Below are positions 1 through 11,919 of a stretch of 64,000 nucleotides of DNA, in pieces; within the stretch, counting starts at the first letter, position 1; each line of letters opens with the position of its first letter. A program made the translations under genes and the position numbers. Source of the stretch: Ehretia macrophylla (lineage: Eukaryota; Streptophyta; Magnoliopsida; Boraginales; Ehretiaceae); NCBI GenBank assembly GCA_037974665.1, contig CM075764.1, positions 119,288,325 to 119,352,324 on the forward strand. Direction: 5' to 3'. Below the pieces are notes generated by a model that saw only the letters and a list, made by a program, of their open reading frames with translations, made no database searches and was not told the DNA's origin.

Positions 1-1029
1 AAAGTTAAGCAATTAAGCGGCTCTGCGGCTGTAATGTTAGATTAGCTAAAACAATAGGTAAATATAAATTATCAGGGTTAACAATTAATAATAAGAATTG
101 GATTGGGCTATAGGCCCACAACTATTAATTTTGGATCAATATTAAAAAGTTATTATTTTCTTAAACAATATGTTATATGTGTATGTATATAAATATATAA
201 ATATTTTATTAATTTATTATTTACTAAATTAATAATTGGATTTTCGGGTTTTTTTTAATTGCGATTATCAAATTCTATCGGACTATCTATTGGTAACCAC
301 TTATAAAAACTAAACCCGTATGAATACTCCATCGATTTCTTAAACGAGTTTATAATCAGGTCGAATACCCATCGGATTCAGGTTTAAACCCTATCCGTTG
401 CCATCCCTATTCAGAACCATACTACTTAAGCATCAAAATCCATCAAAGATAAGTCTCTTATCTTTTATCTCTTCTCCATGAGAGTATAAAATGCTATTCG
501 TAATTAAACAATAACATGCTCTCTTAATTTAAAGTTCACCAACTAATTTACATATTTGTTCGTCTCACGTGCCCTATCATGTTTTACCTTTACATTGGGA
601 CTATTATGAATTTGGTTTTCCTGTAAAAAGAAAAAAATGTAAGCCTGTTTTGATGGTCACAATAACAATGATAAGTTTTTCTTATTTGAGAGCAGTACAT
701 TGCGCGGTTGAATGTGCTTGTGTGATGTATGCAATAAACTCATTCATTTATAAATATATCGCAATAACGAAAAATATTTGTTTTGATGTGAAATACAAAA
801 TGTATGTGATGAAAAAGATTGTGATTTTTTTTTTTGAATAAGGCAATTTGCATAATTTGGAAAGTAGATGAACGATTTGTTAACTAGAATCGTTTTTTCT
901 AGTTAGTTTTGTAGAAATTATGTGAAGATTAATACTAATGACATCTTTATTGACTTAGAAAAACAAAGTAAACAAGTTTATTTAATTGTAATATCACGTT
1001 CTATATTGGTTGTATATAATATTTGTATT
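1..1029. other. AT-rich intergenic DNA
   Basis: No gene is recognised. The stretch is AT-rich with homopolymer runs. Positions 330-410, read on the minus strand, begin with TAGGGATGGCAACGG, which resembles hAT-type termini of plant MITEs. No matching second end is visible, so this is at best a remnant. The 90-codon open frame at 569-841 has biased hydrophobic composition and no recognisable domain, and I treat it as chance. Confidence 0.5.
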
Positions 1030-1034
1030 CTATT

Positions 1035-1531
1035 TGACGAGGGATGTCCCGAGCTGAGAAAGGAGTTGCTGGGTCGTGGACCGACCTGAAACACTTGACC
1101 CGACCCGAATCAGACCCAAGTAAATCCCAACGACTGCTCCAGCCCATCTGATGGGACATAAAGCAAGACACGCAGCTTGGACCGGCGGGCCACCACTTTA
1201 TCCGCTGGGTAATAATCTTGTCTATCGATCGCACGGCGTGGGCAGTCGATGGCGTGTCGGGCAGCAACGCACATTAATTTTTGCATGAACCCAGACTAGT
1301 ATAAATAAAGCTCAACTCCGCATTTATGAAGGTAACTGGTACATTAAATACTCCCAACCACTACGTTCAGGTCGAGGAGTCTAACCATTTCCACGCCCGA
1401 GGGAAAAATACAGGTCATCACCCTGTTTCTTCCTTCCTTTACTTGTGCAGGTCAGGAATCCGACCCCAGAATTTGAACGCCTCACGAAGTGGATTGCTCG
1501 ACCCAAACTGTCGAAGCTCAGAACCTTAATA
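1035..1531 (+). repeat. 5' LTR of the Tat element
   Basis: The 497-bp LTR begins TGACGAGGGATGTCCC and ends CTTAATA, where the expected terminal CA has become TA. It aligns along its whole length with 22029-22524. A TATA-like stretch (GTATAAATAAAG) lies near 1300 and is the likely promoter. Short open frames inside it (1326-1529, and 1001-1267 on the minus strand) are not genes. Confidence 0.93.
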
Positions 1532-1534
1532 GTT

Positions 1535-1550
1535 TGGTGTCGTCTGTGGG
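1535..1550 (+). other. Primer-binding site of the Tat element
   Basis: TGGTGTCGTCTGTGGG begins 3 nt after the 5' LTR. It matches the TGGCGCCGTCTGTGGG type seen in plant gypsy elements, with two C-to-T changes. The exact priming tRNA is not assigned. Confidence 0.7.
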
Positions 1551-1610
1551 AAAGGCCTTTCGCTAAGCTAACTTAGTTCCTCTAATCCTACCACCCACTG
1601 AGAAACCACC

Positions 1611-2737
1611 ATGGTACAAATTCGAAGTCATGGCCTGCCCGCGGAGGACTCACCCGCCACGGGTGAAGACCCCGGGGCAACCCTGATACCAAATCAAGAT
1701 CCAACCCAAACCGACATTGGTACGAGCCAACGTATACATTTAGCCACACAAACTACCCAATCCGAAGAAGACTTCTCGGCAGGCATAGCCCCTGAGATGA
1801 AGTTGATGTTCCAAATGTTCAAGGAACTTAAAGAACAGGAAGCACGCTTGGCCGCGGACCCGCCAACGGCTCTTGTCGTGGGCCTTCGACCAGAGCAACC
1901 GCGATTCAGCATACCGGTACCAAGGCGGGCCCAAGCCCAAAATGATAGCGAGGGGTTCCCCCGAGCCGGGGATGCGAACGGACGAGGTCCGAAACCGAAG
2001 GGCTCCCCTTACCGACCTCAAGCAGGCTAAAACTGCGGCTGCAATAGCCAAGGTCATAAACCTGCTCGATGTCAGCCCTCTTTCTCCCGAAGTCTTGGCT
2101 ACCTCGCTCCTTACCGACAATCGGATACCTCATTTGGCGATGTACAATGGAGATGGCGACCCCGCTAGCCATCTACTAAACTTCGACTACCACATGACCC
2201 TTCACAATATGACGGATCAAATAAAGACAAAAGCGTTCCCGACTACCCTGGTGGGCAACGCACTCGATTGGTTCCAAAAGTTATGTCCTAGCTTGGTCGA
2301 GAGTTTCCAACAAATGGCAGAAGCATTTCTGTCTCGGTTCGTCGGAAGTCAGCGTGCAACACGCCATACCTCGTTGCTACTAATGGTGAAACAGTAGAGG
2401 GGAGAGAGTTTGAGGACCTATACCGCCCGATTCAATGAAGAATCTCTCAGGATCCCCAACCTGGAAGATTCTATGGCTCTGATGGCTTACCAGAGTGGAC
2501 TCAAGTCGGGCCCCTCACATCTTCCTTGGCCATTGACCTGGTGGATATTGTGGCCGAGCTGATGGTAAGGGCAAAGGGATACATTCATTCTGAGGAGATT
2601 CACCAGGCAAAGCGAGAAGACGATAAAGAAAAAGAAAAGAAGAGGGAACCCTCGTCTAGGGCTCAACACGGGAACAAGGCACAGACAGAGAGGGGCAAAC
2701 AACTACAACAGTCGTCGAAATTGGGCCCGAGGTTCAC
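1611..2737 (+). pseudogene. gag: Tat gag (degenerate)
   Basis: Gag would form the virus-like particle. The first ATG after the leader opens a frame (1611-2030), and the retrotransposon gag domain continues in another frame (about 1873-2397). The motif region NGDGDPASHLLNFDYHM, the conserved FPTTLVGNALDWF segment and a C-terminal FLSRFVGS stretch are typical of Tat gag. A TAG at about 2395 interrupts the domain, and another frame change leads into a lysine/glutamate-rich tail at 2526-2740. The tail runs directly into reverse transcriptase without a recognisable protease, so the zinc knuckle and protease region appear deleted. Confidence 0.85.
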
Positions 2738-4117
2738 CATCAACATATCTTTGCTTGGACCACCACTGACATGACAGGGATTGACTCGGCCGTGATCGAG
2801 TACCACCTGGACGCCGATCCCAATTACTATCCAGTAAAACAAAAACGCTGGTACTTTCACTATGACAAACATAAAATCATAGCCGAGGAAGTCAGGAAAT
2901 TGCTGGATGCTGAACACATACAAGAGATCCAATACCCGACCTGGCTATCCAATGTCGTGTTGGTCTCTAAGAGCCCGGGGAAATGGAGGTTGTGCATCGA
3001 TTTTACCAACCTCAACAAAGCTTGCCCGAAAGATTGCTTTCTATTACCTCGGATTGATCAGTTAGTGGACGCCACCTCGGGGTTCGAATTGTTGTCTTTC
3101 ATGGATGCCTTCAAGGGCTATAACTAGATCAAGATGGCACCCGGGGATAAGGAAAAAATGGCTTTTCTCACTGACCAGGGATTCTACTACTATGAGGTCA
3201 TGCCATTTGGCCTAAAAAATGTAGGAGCCACCTATACTCGGATGGTAAACGCAGTCTTTAGGAATCAAATCGGCCGTAACATGAAAATCTATGTCGACGA
3301 CATACTGGTTAAGAGTAAAAAGGCCTAAGATCATACGATCGACCTGGCGGAAGCCTTCGCTATGATGAACCAGTTCGGAATCAAACTGAACCCGGAGAAA
3401 TGCGCATTCGGCGTCAAAGTCGATAAATTTTTGGGATTCATGGTCACAACTAGGGGCATCGAGGCGAATCCACAAAAAATCCAAGCAATTTTATACCTGG
3501 CCCTCCCAACCTATGTGAATGAATTCCAGGTGCTCACCGCAAAGATTGCCGCCTTGAGCAGATTCATGTCCAGGTCAGCCGATAAGTGTGCACCCTTGTT
3601 TAAAATCCTGAGGAACCCTAAGAACTTCGAATGGATGGGAGAATGGCAGAGTGTCTTTGATGAGTTGAAAAGGTATTTAATGTCGCCGCCCCTGTTCTCT
3701 CGACCTGAGAAGGGAGAGGAACTGGTTGTATACTTGGCCTACTCGGGAACAACAGTCACGACAGCATTAGTTCGGGAAGAAGGCAGAGACCAGAAACCGG
3801 TTTACTATGTCAGTAAAACCCTCCATAGAGCTGAGGAGAGGTACTCCACCTTGGAGAAACTCACCTTCGCGCTGGTAATCGCGGCCAGAAAGCTCAAGCC
3901 ATACTTTGATGCGCACACAATCAGGGTCAAGACAGATGTTCCGCTCAAATCCATCATGCATAAGCCAAAAGCCTCGGGCAGGCTGCTGAAATGGGCAGTC
4001 GAGCTAAGTCAATTTGACATCGGCTACCACCCAAGGACGGCCATCAAAGCCCAGGCAATTGCGGACTTTGTCGTTGAGTGCACGGGCTGAGCCGAACACG
4101 ACCCGGAAGAAGTATGA
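2738..4117 (+). pseudogene. pol: Tat reverse transcriptase and RNase H
   Basis: One reading frame encodes the reverse transcriptase core from about 2771. Visible motifs include WRLCIDFTNLNKACPKD, the FMDAFKGYN block, MPFGLKNVGATY, and the catalytic YVDD in YVDDILVKSKKA near 3290-3325. The tether and first RNase H follow to about 4090, with TFALVIAARKLKPYF and the C-terminal ADFVVECTG. In-frame stops at 3125 (expected GYNQ, so CAG to TAG), about 3326 and about 4088 inactivate it; the frame is otherwise continuous. No protease domain precedes it. The next domain continues at 4118 and is split by the solo LTR. Confidence 0.92.
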
Positions 4118-7100
4118 AAAGTTTACATGGACGGAGCCTCAAGGAAGTCGAGGAGCGGAGCTGGGGTTGTTGTAACACCCCGATCCCTCTCGAGACCAAA
4201 AGATCTATCAATCAATCTAATCGCAACCCAATTCTAAACCCGGGCAAAATTTTTAGGGAAAGACGGACGGAGTCTCCCATGTTTCTAGGCAAAATATAAA
4301 ACTTGTAATAGCATATAAGTGGACCAGCACCGTGTCCAACCATACAAACACCTCAAGGCCATCCGAGCCTTGGTTCTCAACAAGCGAACACAAGTAAATT
4401 TACATTTCTAGTTTAAATGCTAACCTATCTCTTCTCATCTTTGACAAGTAGATTCATGCTTGGCAACTAAACTATACTAACTTATTGCATAAAATAGACT
4501 ATCATACCATTCTAACTCTTTTCCTTTGGACATTACAAACAGGCATTGAAGTTAAACTATACTATCTGAATACATAAACTAGCTTTCCAAATCACTTCAA
4601 TAGCCTAGTAAAACTTAAATTACATTCCTTTTTAACATTAAATACAAACAACACATGAACATACATCTTTACATCTTTGACAACTCAAGCCACATAGCAC
4701 GCAAGATAACTCTTCAAGCATGATCTTTCACGTAACCACGAACTTTCCAGCTAACAAGGCATTTCCCTGAAATGTGGTGGTGAGGAGTGAGTATACTCAA
4801 CACGTATACTCAGTGAGGGCGAGACAGATATCGAGGTGAAGAGAGAGAAGTTCGTGTAATACAAATAGGTACAGTTAAGCAATATAATCAATAAGAAAGC
4901 ATTCAAAGTAAACGACAATACAATAAACAATTAAGAAAGCATTAACACAACCATTCAAAGCTATACCACACTCTGAAGGCTATGGTTCACTCGAGCGAGT
5001 AATGTACCGATCATGATTTCGATGACTTTAACGATGACGCACCGGCTCACCCACCTTATAACTTCTGTTTAGAGTACTCCGGACATACTCTGTCAATTCT
5101 ACGACCCAAAACTCCCTGGGCGGCAACCCAAGCGAGAACGGGAATAGGACACGGAGCTAGAGCAACCAACCCTGGCAGCCCAAGACTACCCAGAGAGGCC
5201 CGTCACTCATGCGCCTGACACAATGCAATGCAATACGAAGAATATAACGATAATCGAGCAAGGCACTGAAGTGCAGGTTAGTGACAACATGCGATACAAT
5301 AAGCATTTACAGTCAATAAAGTAACAAGAACAACACTAACAAGCATTATCAACAATTGATATACAATTCAATCATAACCAATTTTAACAAGCATAACAAG
5401 CAATAATAAGCATTCTACAAGCATAACACTATGAAAACCAACAAAAACACAAAACGACCCTAACTTTCAAAACGCTACTACTTTCAAACGAGTCACGAGT
5501 TTTGGAAACCGACTTCACCAATCCTCCTAGGTCACCATAAGGCACGTCTAAAGACCACGAAACCCTACTTTACCCTAGAATTCCCGCAAAGCCCCGATTT
5601 CTCCCTTTGCTCGTTTGAACTACAACTACCTCAACCGATCACCCAACCAATGTCACAACTGCACCAAAAGTGCTTCCATGACGTACCTCGACAATGCCTT
5701 CACGTAAATCGAGAAATTTCCAAACTCGACCGAAATGACCCCAACATGTACCAAGCCATTTTTCTCTGATTTTCTATTACACAATCCAATTAAACCATAC
5801 ATTTAGGCATTCTAGCATATCTAGCACCTTCCTACATCAGCAGAATGCAAAATGAAGCAACTTTAACGTAATGAGGGTTTACTATTCATATTTTACTATT
5901 CTATTAGCATTTAAAATTGCAATTGCTATATTCAACCGTAGAAAATGCTAAAAAACTACAAATACATGTTCTACAATCATCAAAGAACATTCTTTAAGCA
6001 ACAAAACAGATGAAATAACAACCTACGGCTAAATCACAAAAATTAAAGTTTAGATATACTTATTTCAAATGCGCAAATAACGATGAAACCCTCACCTTAG
6101 ATGCTCCTAGACGCTAGGAAAACCACGCTGGAAGCCTCGGACACAACCCCGTGTAAGCTCTCGTGAAGATTTGAAGTTTGGAATGTTGAAATCTTTTTTT
6201 TTCTCTCCTTGAGGTTTCGGCCCTTTCTTCTTATTTTTTCAGCTTTTGTTTGTTTTATTTTGCTATTATATGCTTATTATAAAAGATGACAACAAGTCAA
6301 CTAGTCAAAGCCTTGGTCAAACTAATTAAAAATTGGTCAAATAAGCTTATTTTAGGCATTTTAAGGTTAAAATAACTAATGCAATTATATTTCTAACCAA
6401 CAATAATTAAAACACTAAAATTAAAACACTAAATACTAGTTTTCACTATTTGCTGAGGACTAGAAATCATTTCCTAACTATCGCTCTCGATATGCTATGC
6501 ACAAAACGGCAAAGAACGAATAACACCTAAATATTATGGAATATAAGAAAAATATAATTTTTGAAAAGCAACATAGTTCAAAATTTACTCCTGCTCGGAG
6601 TTACTTTTCATTTAATTGAAAATCAAGCATTAAGGTGCAAGATAATAAAACTAGGTAACATAAATATGAAAAGTAGTTGATACTCCGTTAAAATAGTTAA
6701 CTCAAGTATTATTTAATTACTTCTAAAAAAAATATGAAAATAATGCTACAAATGAATGTTTGACTAAAAATAAACACAAAATTCAATGTTAACATTTAAG
6801 ATAACACTTAATTAAATGTCATTAAATGCATGCCAGGTTCGGGTTATCACAGTTGTAATCTTGGACCCAACAGGTCATGAGCACCAATAATCCCTGAAGT
6901 TCGCTTTTTCAACCTCTAATAATGAAGTCGAGTATGAAGCAGTAATCGTAGGTCTAAGGGTGGTAACCCAGCTAGGGGCGTAGACCCTGGAGATGTATAC
7001 TGACTCTCAGTTGGTTGCAAGTCAAATCTCGGAGGGATTCGAGGCCAAGGATGCTTTGATGGCGTCCTATCTCAGTAAGGTCAGGGACCTGACCTCATGA

Positions 7101-7320
7101 TTCAAGGGATTCTTCATACAACAAATCTCGAGGGAAGAGAATACCAAAGCTGATGCCTTATCCAATTTAGCCGTGAGAGAAAACTGACCAGCCCTGGTCC
7201 ATGTGGAAGAGATTTCTGAGCCTAGCATCCAGTTAGGAAAGCAGGAAGTCGCCAAGGTAACCACAAGCCCAGATTGGACGCAGCCAATCGTGGATTATCT
7301 GGAGGGGGTATAGTCCCCGA
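4118..7320 (+). pseudogene. Tat second (archaeal-type) RNase H, split by a solo LTR
   Basis: The domain starts with VYMDGASRKSRSGAGVV (4118-4170), is interrupted by 4171-6851, and resumes with VILDPTGHEH at 6852. All four RNase HI acidic positions can be seen: D in YMDGAS, E in NNEVEYEA, D in YTDSQLVA, and D in TKADALSNLA. A second RNase H of this kind is a known acquisition of Tat elements. Stops near 6895, 6980, 7098 and 7188 show decay; the one in TS*FKGF fits CGA to TGA. The GTTGT duplication on either side of the insertion restores the frame exactly. Confidence 0.88.
4171..6851 (-). mobile_element. Solo LTR of a large-LTR retrotransposon, probably Ty3/gypsy
   Basis: The 2,681-bp segment lies between GTTGT repeats (4166-4170 and 6852-6856). 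On the minus strand it begins TGTGATAACCCGAACC and ends GGATCGGGGTGTTACA. It has no internal coding region, primer site or purine tract, which fits an unequal-recombination solo LTR. It is related to 58568-61888, which lies in the opposite orientation. Shared blocks include the terminal sequences, a CTAGAGCAACCAACCCTGG block (about 5156 here, reverse complement near 60930) and a CTCACTGAGTATA-like block. Family assignment is by terminal resemblance only. Confidence 0.85.
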
Positions 7321-7379
7321 GGACTCGAAGGAAGCTTGAAAAATTGAAAAACAGGCCTCAAGGTTTGTTTTGATCGCGA

Positions 7380-8501
7380 ACCAACTCTACAAAAGGGCTA
7401 TACCTGGCCACTCTTAAAATGTGTGGGACTTGAGGAGGGAAACTACATACTTAGAGAAATCCACGAAGGAGTCTGTAGAAACCACTTGGGTGGTAAAGCC
7501 CTAGCGAGAAAGGCACTCAGGCAAGGCTACTTCTAACTGACCTTGGAGCAAGATTCCAAAGACTATGTGAAAAAATGCGACACCTGTCAGAGGTTCGCCA
7601 AGATCCAAAGAAAGCCAGCGGTAGACCTGACGGTAATGGTAAGTCCGTGGCTATTTTACCAGTAGGGATTGTATATTATTGGCCCACTGTCGAACAGCCT
7701 CGGGCAAAAGAAACATGCCTTTGTAGCTGTCAATTATTTCACCAAATGGCCTGATGCCGAGGGAGTAGCTCGAATAACCGAAAAGGCATCTTGGGATTTC
7801 GTATGGAAGAACATCATTTACCGATTCGAGGTGCCCAAGGTCATAGTGACCGACCACGACAAACAATTCGATAGTGCATATTTGCGAGGAAAATGTGCTG
7901 AATCGGAATCAACCTTAGATTCTCATCTATTGCCCATCTTCAAAGTAATGGTTAGGTCAAAAGAACTAACCAAATTAATTTGTAGGGTCTGAGGACAAAG
8001 CTGGAAGAGGCAGAGGGACAGTAGGCGACGATCCTTCCAGAGGTACTATGGGCTCACGCACTACTGTCAACTTAGCCACGGGAGAGTCACCCTTCGAACT
8101 AACCTTCGGCACCCAAGTAGTATTCCCGGTGAAGATCGGGTCCCCTACCAGTAAAGTACTCTACCATGATCCCAAAATAAATGGGGCCCGAATCTGAGAA
8201 GAGCTAGACCTGGCTGAAGAGTTATGTGCCAAAGCTCAGGTCCGAATGTTGGCTGGAAAAAGGGCCATGGAACGAGCCTTTGCCAAGCAAGTCAAGCCAA
8301 AGTCTATCAAGGTCGGTGATCTGGTCTTACGATGAACCATCTTTTTGCCGCACTCAGGAGGCAAGCTTTCTCCACCATGGGAAGGACTGTACAAAGTGGT
8401 AAAAGAAATCCGACCCGGAACCTTTTACCTTTGTGACAAGTATGGGAAGCAGTTGAAAAATGCTTGGCATACTGAGCATCTTAAACGTTATTTTGTATAA
8501 G
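7380..8501 (+). pseudogene. int: Tat integrase (degenerate)
   Basis: The integrase would insert cDNA into the host genome. The zinc-binding HHCC region is visible as EIHEGVCRNHLGGKALARKA (about 7455-7515) and CDTCQRFAK (about 7580). The core follows at 7669-7990, with AVNYFTKWPDAEGV and VPKVIVTDHDKQFDS. The C-terminal domain is near 8280-8500, with KVGDLVLR, LSPPWEGLYKVV and the ending AWHTEHLKRYF. The region around the catalytic glutamate is scrambled by frameshifts after 7890. Stops at about 7534, 7666, 7990 and 8332 are seen. Confidence 0.85.
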
Positions 8502-8866
8502 GCCTCAAACCGAAGCTATTTTGTAAGAGCCCGGACTCAAGTTATATCAAGATATTTAATACAAACATTCATTTTTGTATAAAGTTTCTTTATGACCGGT
8601 TCAACTTTATCAATCTAAGGATAAAAGTACACTTATCGATTAAAGACCTTGTTGATCAACTCGGATCATTAACGCCAGTTCGGTCACAATCAACGAAGTT
8701 TGGTTCATTTACCAGCTCGGGTTGACGAGTCCAGCTTGGTCAAATCAAAATATTGATTTACTAAGTTAATTTCATCGCAACAGTTGACTTGGGCTTAATT
8801 GGAAGTTCTTGAAAAAACAATTAAGCATAACTCAGTGCATAAGAAAAACATATTCGTAATGCGCAA
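8502..8866. other. Noncoding spacer between integrase and antisense gene
   Basis: This spacer separates the 3' end of pol on the plus strand from the 3' end of the antisense gene on the minus strand, so the two genes converge here. No coding potential is seen. It would hold the 3' untranslated sequence of both. Confidence 0.5.
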
Positions 8867-10080
8867 CTATGAAAGTTTGTTAAAACCTAGCAATTGTTCC
8901 ATTAACAAAATAAAGGTTATAAGGAAGCCCGTCCTGGGCGTGATACAAAAGAAAAAGGATGAGAAAAAGCCTAAAAATAAAGATGCTGGAGTAACGGAGG
9001 CGGCCCCATCGTCCGCCTTATCCCTGGCCTCAGGGGACTCATCCCCGACCAGCTCCATCCATTTCCTAACAAAGTTATTTACTCTATGAGCTTGGAACCT
9101 CAAGTCGAATGGAAGCCCGGGGATATTAAAAAACTCCGACGGTGGATCCTCCATGAGCTCTAAATACTTGGTCTTGGAGGGATTCAAGAAGGTCTTCGCC
9201 CGTTCTTGAGCAGCAAGCTGGCCACGAAAATAGTACTCCAGCTTGGTGAACTTGAACATTGTCTCACCCTCATTCATTAGCCAGGCCATGCCCGTGTTAT
9301 TGTCCTTGAAGGCTTCAACCGTCTTTTCTCTCTCGGGCCCGACCTTTTCCTTAAGTTTTTGGAGGCTGTTCTCCACCTCACGTTTCTCCTTTTTGAGTAC
9401 TGTTATGTTGTTGCTAGCTTGAATCATTCGAGACTTCTCCCACTCAAGCTCCTCTTCCGCGGTCTTCAGCTTCTTTTTGAGCTGGTCGATTTCGTCACCA
9501 TCTTCTTTGTACCTCTTCAGGGCTTCCTCCCTTTGTTCTGGTATCCCGGTCTAGGCCTCGTTGTACCTATGCTCCAGCTCAGTGCAACGGACTTGAATCT
9601 TCTGAACAAGGCTGGGAACAGAGAGGGCGTGGGATTCAACATTCAAAGAGAAACGGTCAGGAAAAACATAGCGTGGATAGAAGTTTTATGGACAAATCTA
9701 AGAGTAATTGTTTACCGTCGAGTCATCCGTTCTCAGGTCAAGTACGAGCTGGTCTAGCGAGACTTTGGCTAACTTGGGGTCACGCTCAATGGGATTTGAG
9801 GTGTCAACTACACAGTCCTTCTTGGACCTGACCACTTCTGCAGCTTTTCCCTTGCCTGACTCTTCTTGTTGGGGCCTCTTCTTCGATTCTTTGGGTGGCG
9901 GACGCTCAACAATCGCTATGCCCGACCCCTTTTTCTTGGGATGAGACCCTTGGATCTTACTCTTCTTCGAAGAAACTTCTTTCCCGGTCTCGTCGGGCCT
10001 CTTGCCAGGTGCTGAGCCCTCGCCGCTCATCGCCGCCTCCCTCCTCATAAGGAACGCCTTCTCTCTAGCGGACGACATTC
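8867..10080 (-). pseudogene. Tat antisense gene, exons 2 and 3 (coiled-coil part)
   Basis: Exon 2 runs from 10080 down to 9716 and begins just after a TTTTGTTTTCAG acceptor. It encodes a basic lysine/glutamate/serine-rich region starting MSSAREKAFLMRREA. A GTAAAC donor (9715) and a TTGTTCAG acceptor (9602) bound a 114-bp intron. Exon 3 (9601-8867) then encodes a long coiled coil (about 9600-9330, KKKLKTAEEELEWEKS) followed by a globular tail ending GFNKLS. Exon 2 enters with two bases and ends in phase 0, and exon 3 continues in phase. One in-frame TAG lies near 9555. Exon 1 is at 20455-21608, beyond the copia insertion. Antisense ORFs at this position are known in Tat elements; their function is not established. 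Confidence 0.75.
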
Positions 10081-10189
10081 CTGAAAACAAAAGAATGGTT
10101 GGCGAAGTGACATTAGATCGGAGAAGAATGTACAATGCATAATGGTAATGGAAATTAAAAGCCAGGGGAATCGGATCCGATTCCAAGAC

Positions 10190-11864
10190 TGTTGGCCTGA
10201 AAAGCTTATAATCTTTATTTTGATAATAACAAAACATCTTAATTGTGATTTAAGAATTCTTATTTGTATCTTGGGTAAGTTATTCAAATTCATCAACATA
10301 TGATTGTCCCAAGCAAAGCCCACGTCAACTTGTTCATTCAAAATGATCAAATACTAGCTTCGAAACTATTGGATCAAAGTCAAAGCCCAAAAGGTATTCT
10401 TATATCTTGTCTCATTCAAATGAAGTCTCTCATGAGGAATCAAGCTATGAATACCCGAAGAAAAAGACTTGTCAACTCAAAGAAATGAAGTTGAAGATTC
10501 GACGATAAAAATGGAGTTACAAGGAAGGAGACGTGGCGACATAAGAGGTACCGGCATTAAAAATGTTGTTTGCCTAAGTATGACTTGTGTAGCTCATAAT
10601 TTCTCCAAAAATGTTTTTCATAAAAGATTTTCTATTTGCAAAATATCCTTTGAACATATATTTTCAAAAAGGTCATTACAAACTCATCTTTGAAAAATAA
10701 GACTTTTTGGATTTCAAACTCTTGTGACATAAAAATTGTTCTATGTCTTTTTAAGAGTTTTTGAAAATATTTTGAGATGTTAAAAATGCTAGAAATACTT
10801 TTTTATAAGTGCCCTCAAAAGTACCCAAAAACTTTATTATTTAACAAATTGTTTTGGGGCTCAAAAAGGTCACTTTTCAGCATTTTAAGCATCCGGGCGT
10901 TACTAGCTTCATTCGGTCGACCGGATGAAGACCACAACGCCCGGCAGAGAGCTCTGGTCTGGGCATTACCTGCCCCATCCGGTCAACCAGATGAAGGGCT
11001 CAGCAACCGGATGGCTTAACGGGAAAATCCAGGATTTTTATATTATATCTGTTTTGTGTCTAACTTTTCCCTCTTTTTAAGCCATGCTCTCTCACCATCT
11101 GAAATATCTCTCCAAGCCTTAATCTTCAGATTCTTAAGGTAATTCAAAGAGCTTTTCATATCATTTTCATTGAGAAATCTTGAGCTATCATTTTCATATC
11201 TTTGAGCATTCAAAGTATTCTTCAATTGTAATATCAAACTCAAAAAGGAGTTGCAATTGTCATTCATTTTATCACACAATCTTTGTAATATACTCTTTCA
11301 CATAGATTAAGAGAATCATTGTGAGAAGAAGTATTGTAGTCCTTTGTGGACTCAAAGGAAGAGATGATAGTAGGTTAAGATTCACCTACACTTGAAGGAG
11401 CTTGTGTAACTCTTGTGGACTCAAGAGTAATTGTAGTTGGTTTTTGCTTCACCAATATTTGAAGTAGCATGTTAGTGAAGAGTTGTCAAATCCTAAGGGA
11501 AAGGAAGACCTTAGGTGGTGGACTAGGCCTCCGGGAGTGCGAATCACTTGAAAATTATCGTGTTTGATTTCTCTTACTTTACTCTCTTTATTTTCAAGTC
11601 ATTTATCTTCGTGTGAATATTGTTCATATTAATTGTTTGATAATTGTTGAGTTATCTATTTAGAATTTATTTTTGAAGTTCTAATTACTTATCTAGTATT
11701 ATATACTTGTGTGCTCACTAAGTGTTTGATAAATTGCCTACAAGAACTTCTAGAGTATTATCATCTTTCACTAGACATTATTTCCGCATCAAGAATTTTT
11801 AAATTGCTTAACCTTGCCAAACAACCTAATTCACCCCCCTCTCTTAGGTTATCAAGGACCAACA
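10190..11864 (+). repeat. 5' LTR of the SIRE-like element
   Basis: This 1,675-bp LTR aligns with 18689-20445. Positions 10908-10929 carry a one-mismatch form of the 22-nt palindrome centred on CGGTCGACCG that is perfect in the 3' LTR. The LTR ends in a C-rich/TTAGG stretch before CCAACA. The open frames inside it (for example 10469-10693) recur in the 3' LTR and are not genes. Confidence 0.93.
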
Positions 11865-11866
11865 AG

Positions 11867-11879
11867 TGGTATCAGAGCT
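11867..11879 (+). other. Primer-binding site (initiator tRNA-Met)
   Basis: TGGTATCAGAGCT lies 2 nt downstream of the 5' LTR. It is complementary to the 3' end of plant initiator methionine tRNA, the usual primer of copia elements. Confidence 0.92.
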
Positions 11880-11919
11880 AGTACTTTACATATAGCTTAA
11901 CATCTAGTAGAGGATCCCT

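Noticed and set aside
569..841. 90-codon open frame as a possible gene
   Set aside because: AT-rich, no recognisable domain, no promoter or splice context, and composition biased to Tyr, Ile and Val as expected by chance.
1611..2172. Minus-strand open frames over the Tat gag
   Set aside because: The recognisable gag domain is on the plus strand; the antisense frames have no domain and are distinct from the true antisense gene near the 3' end.
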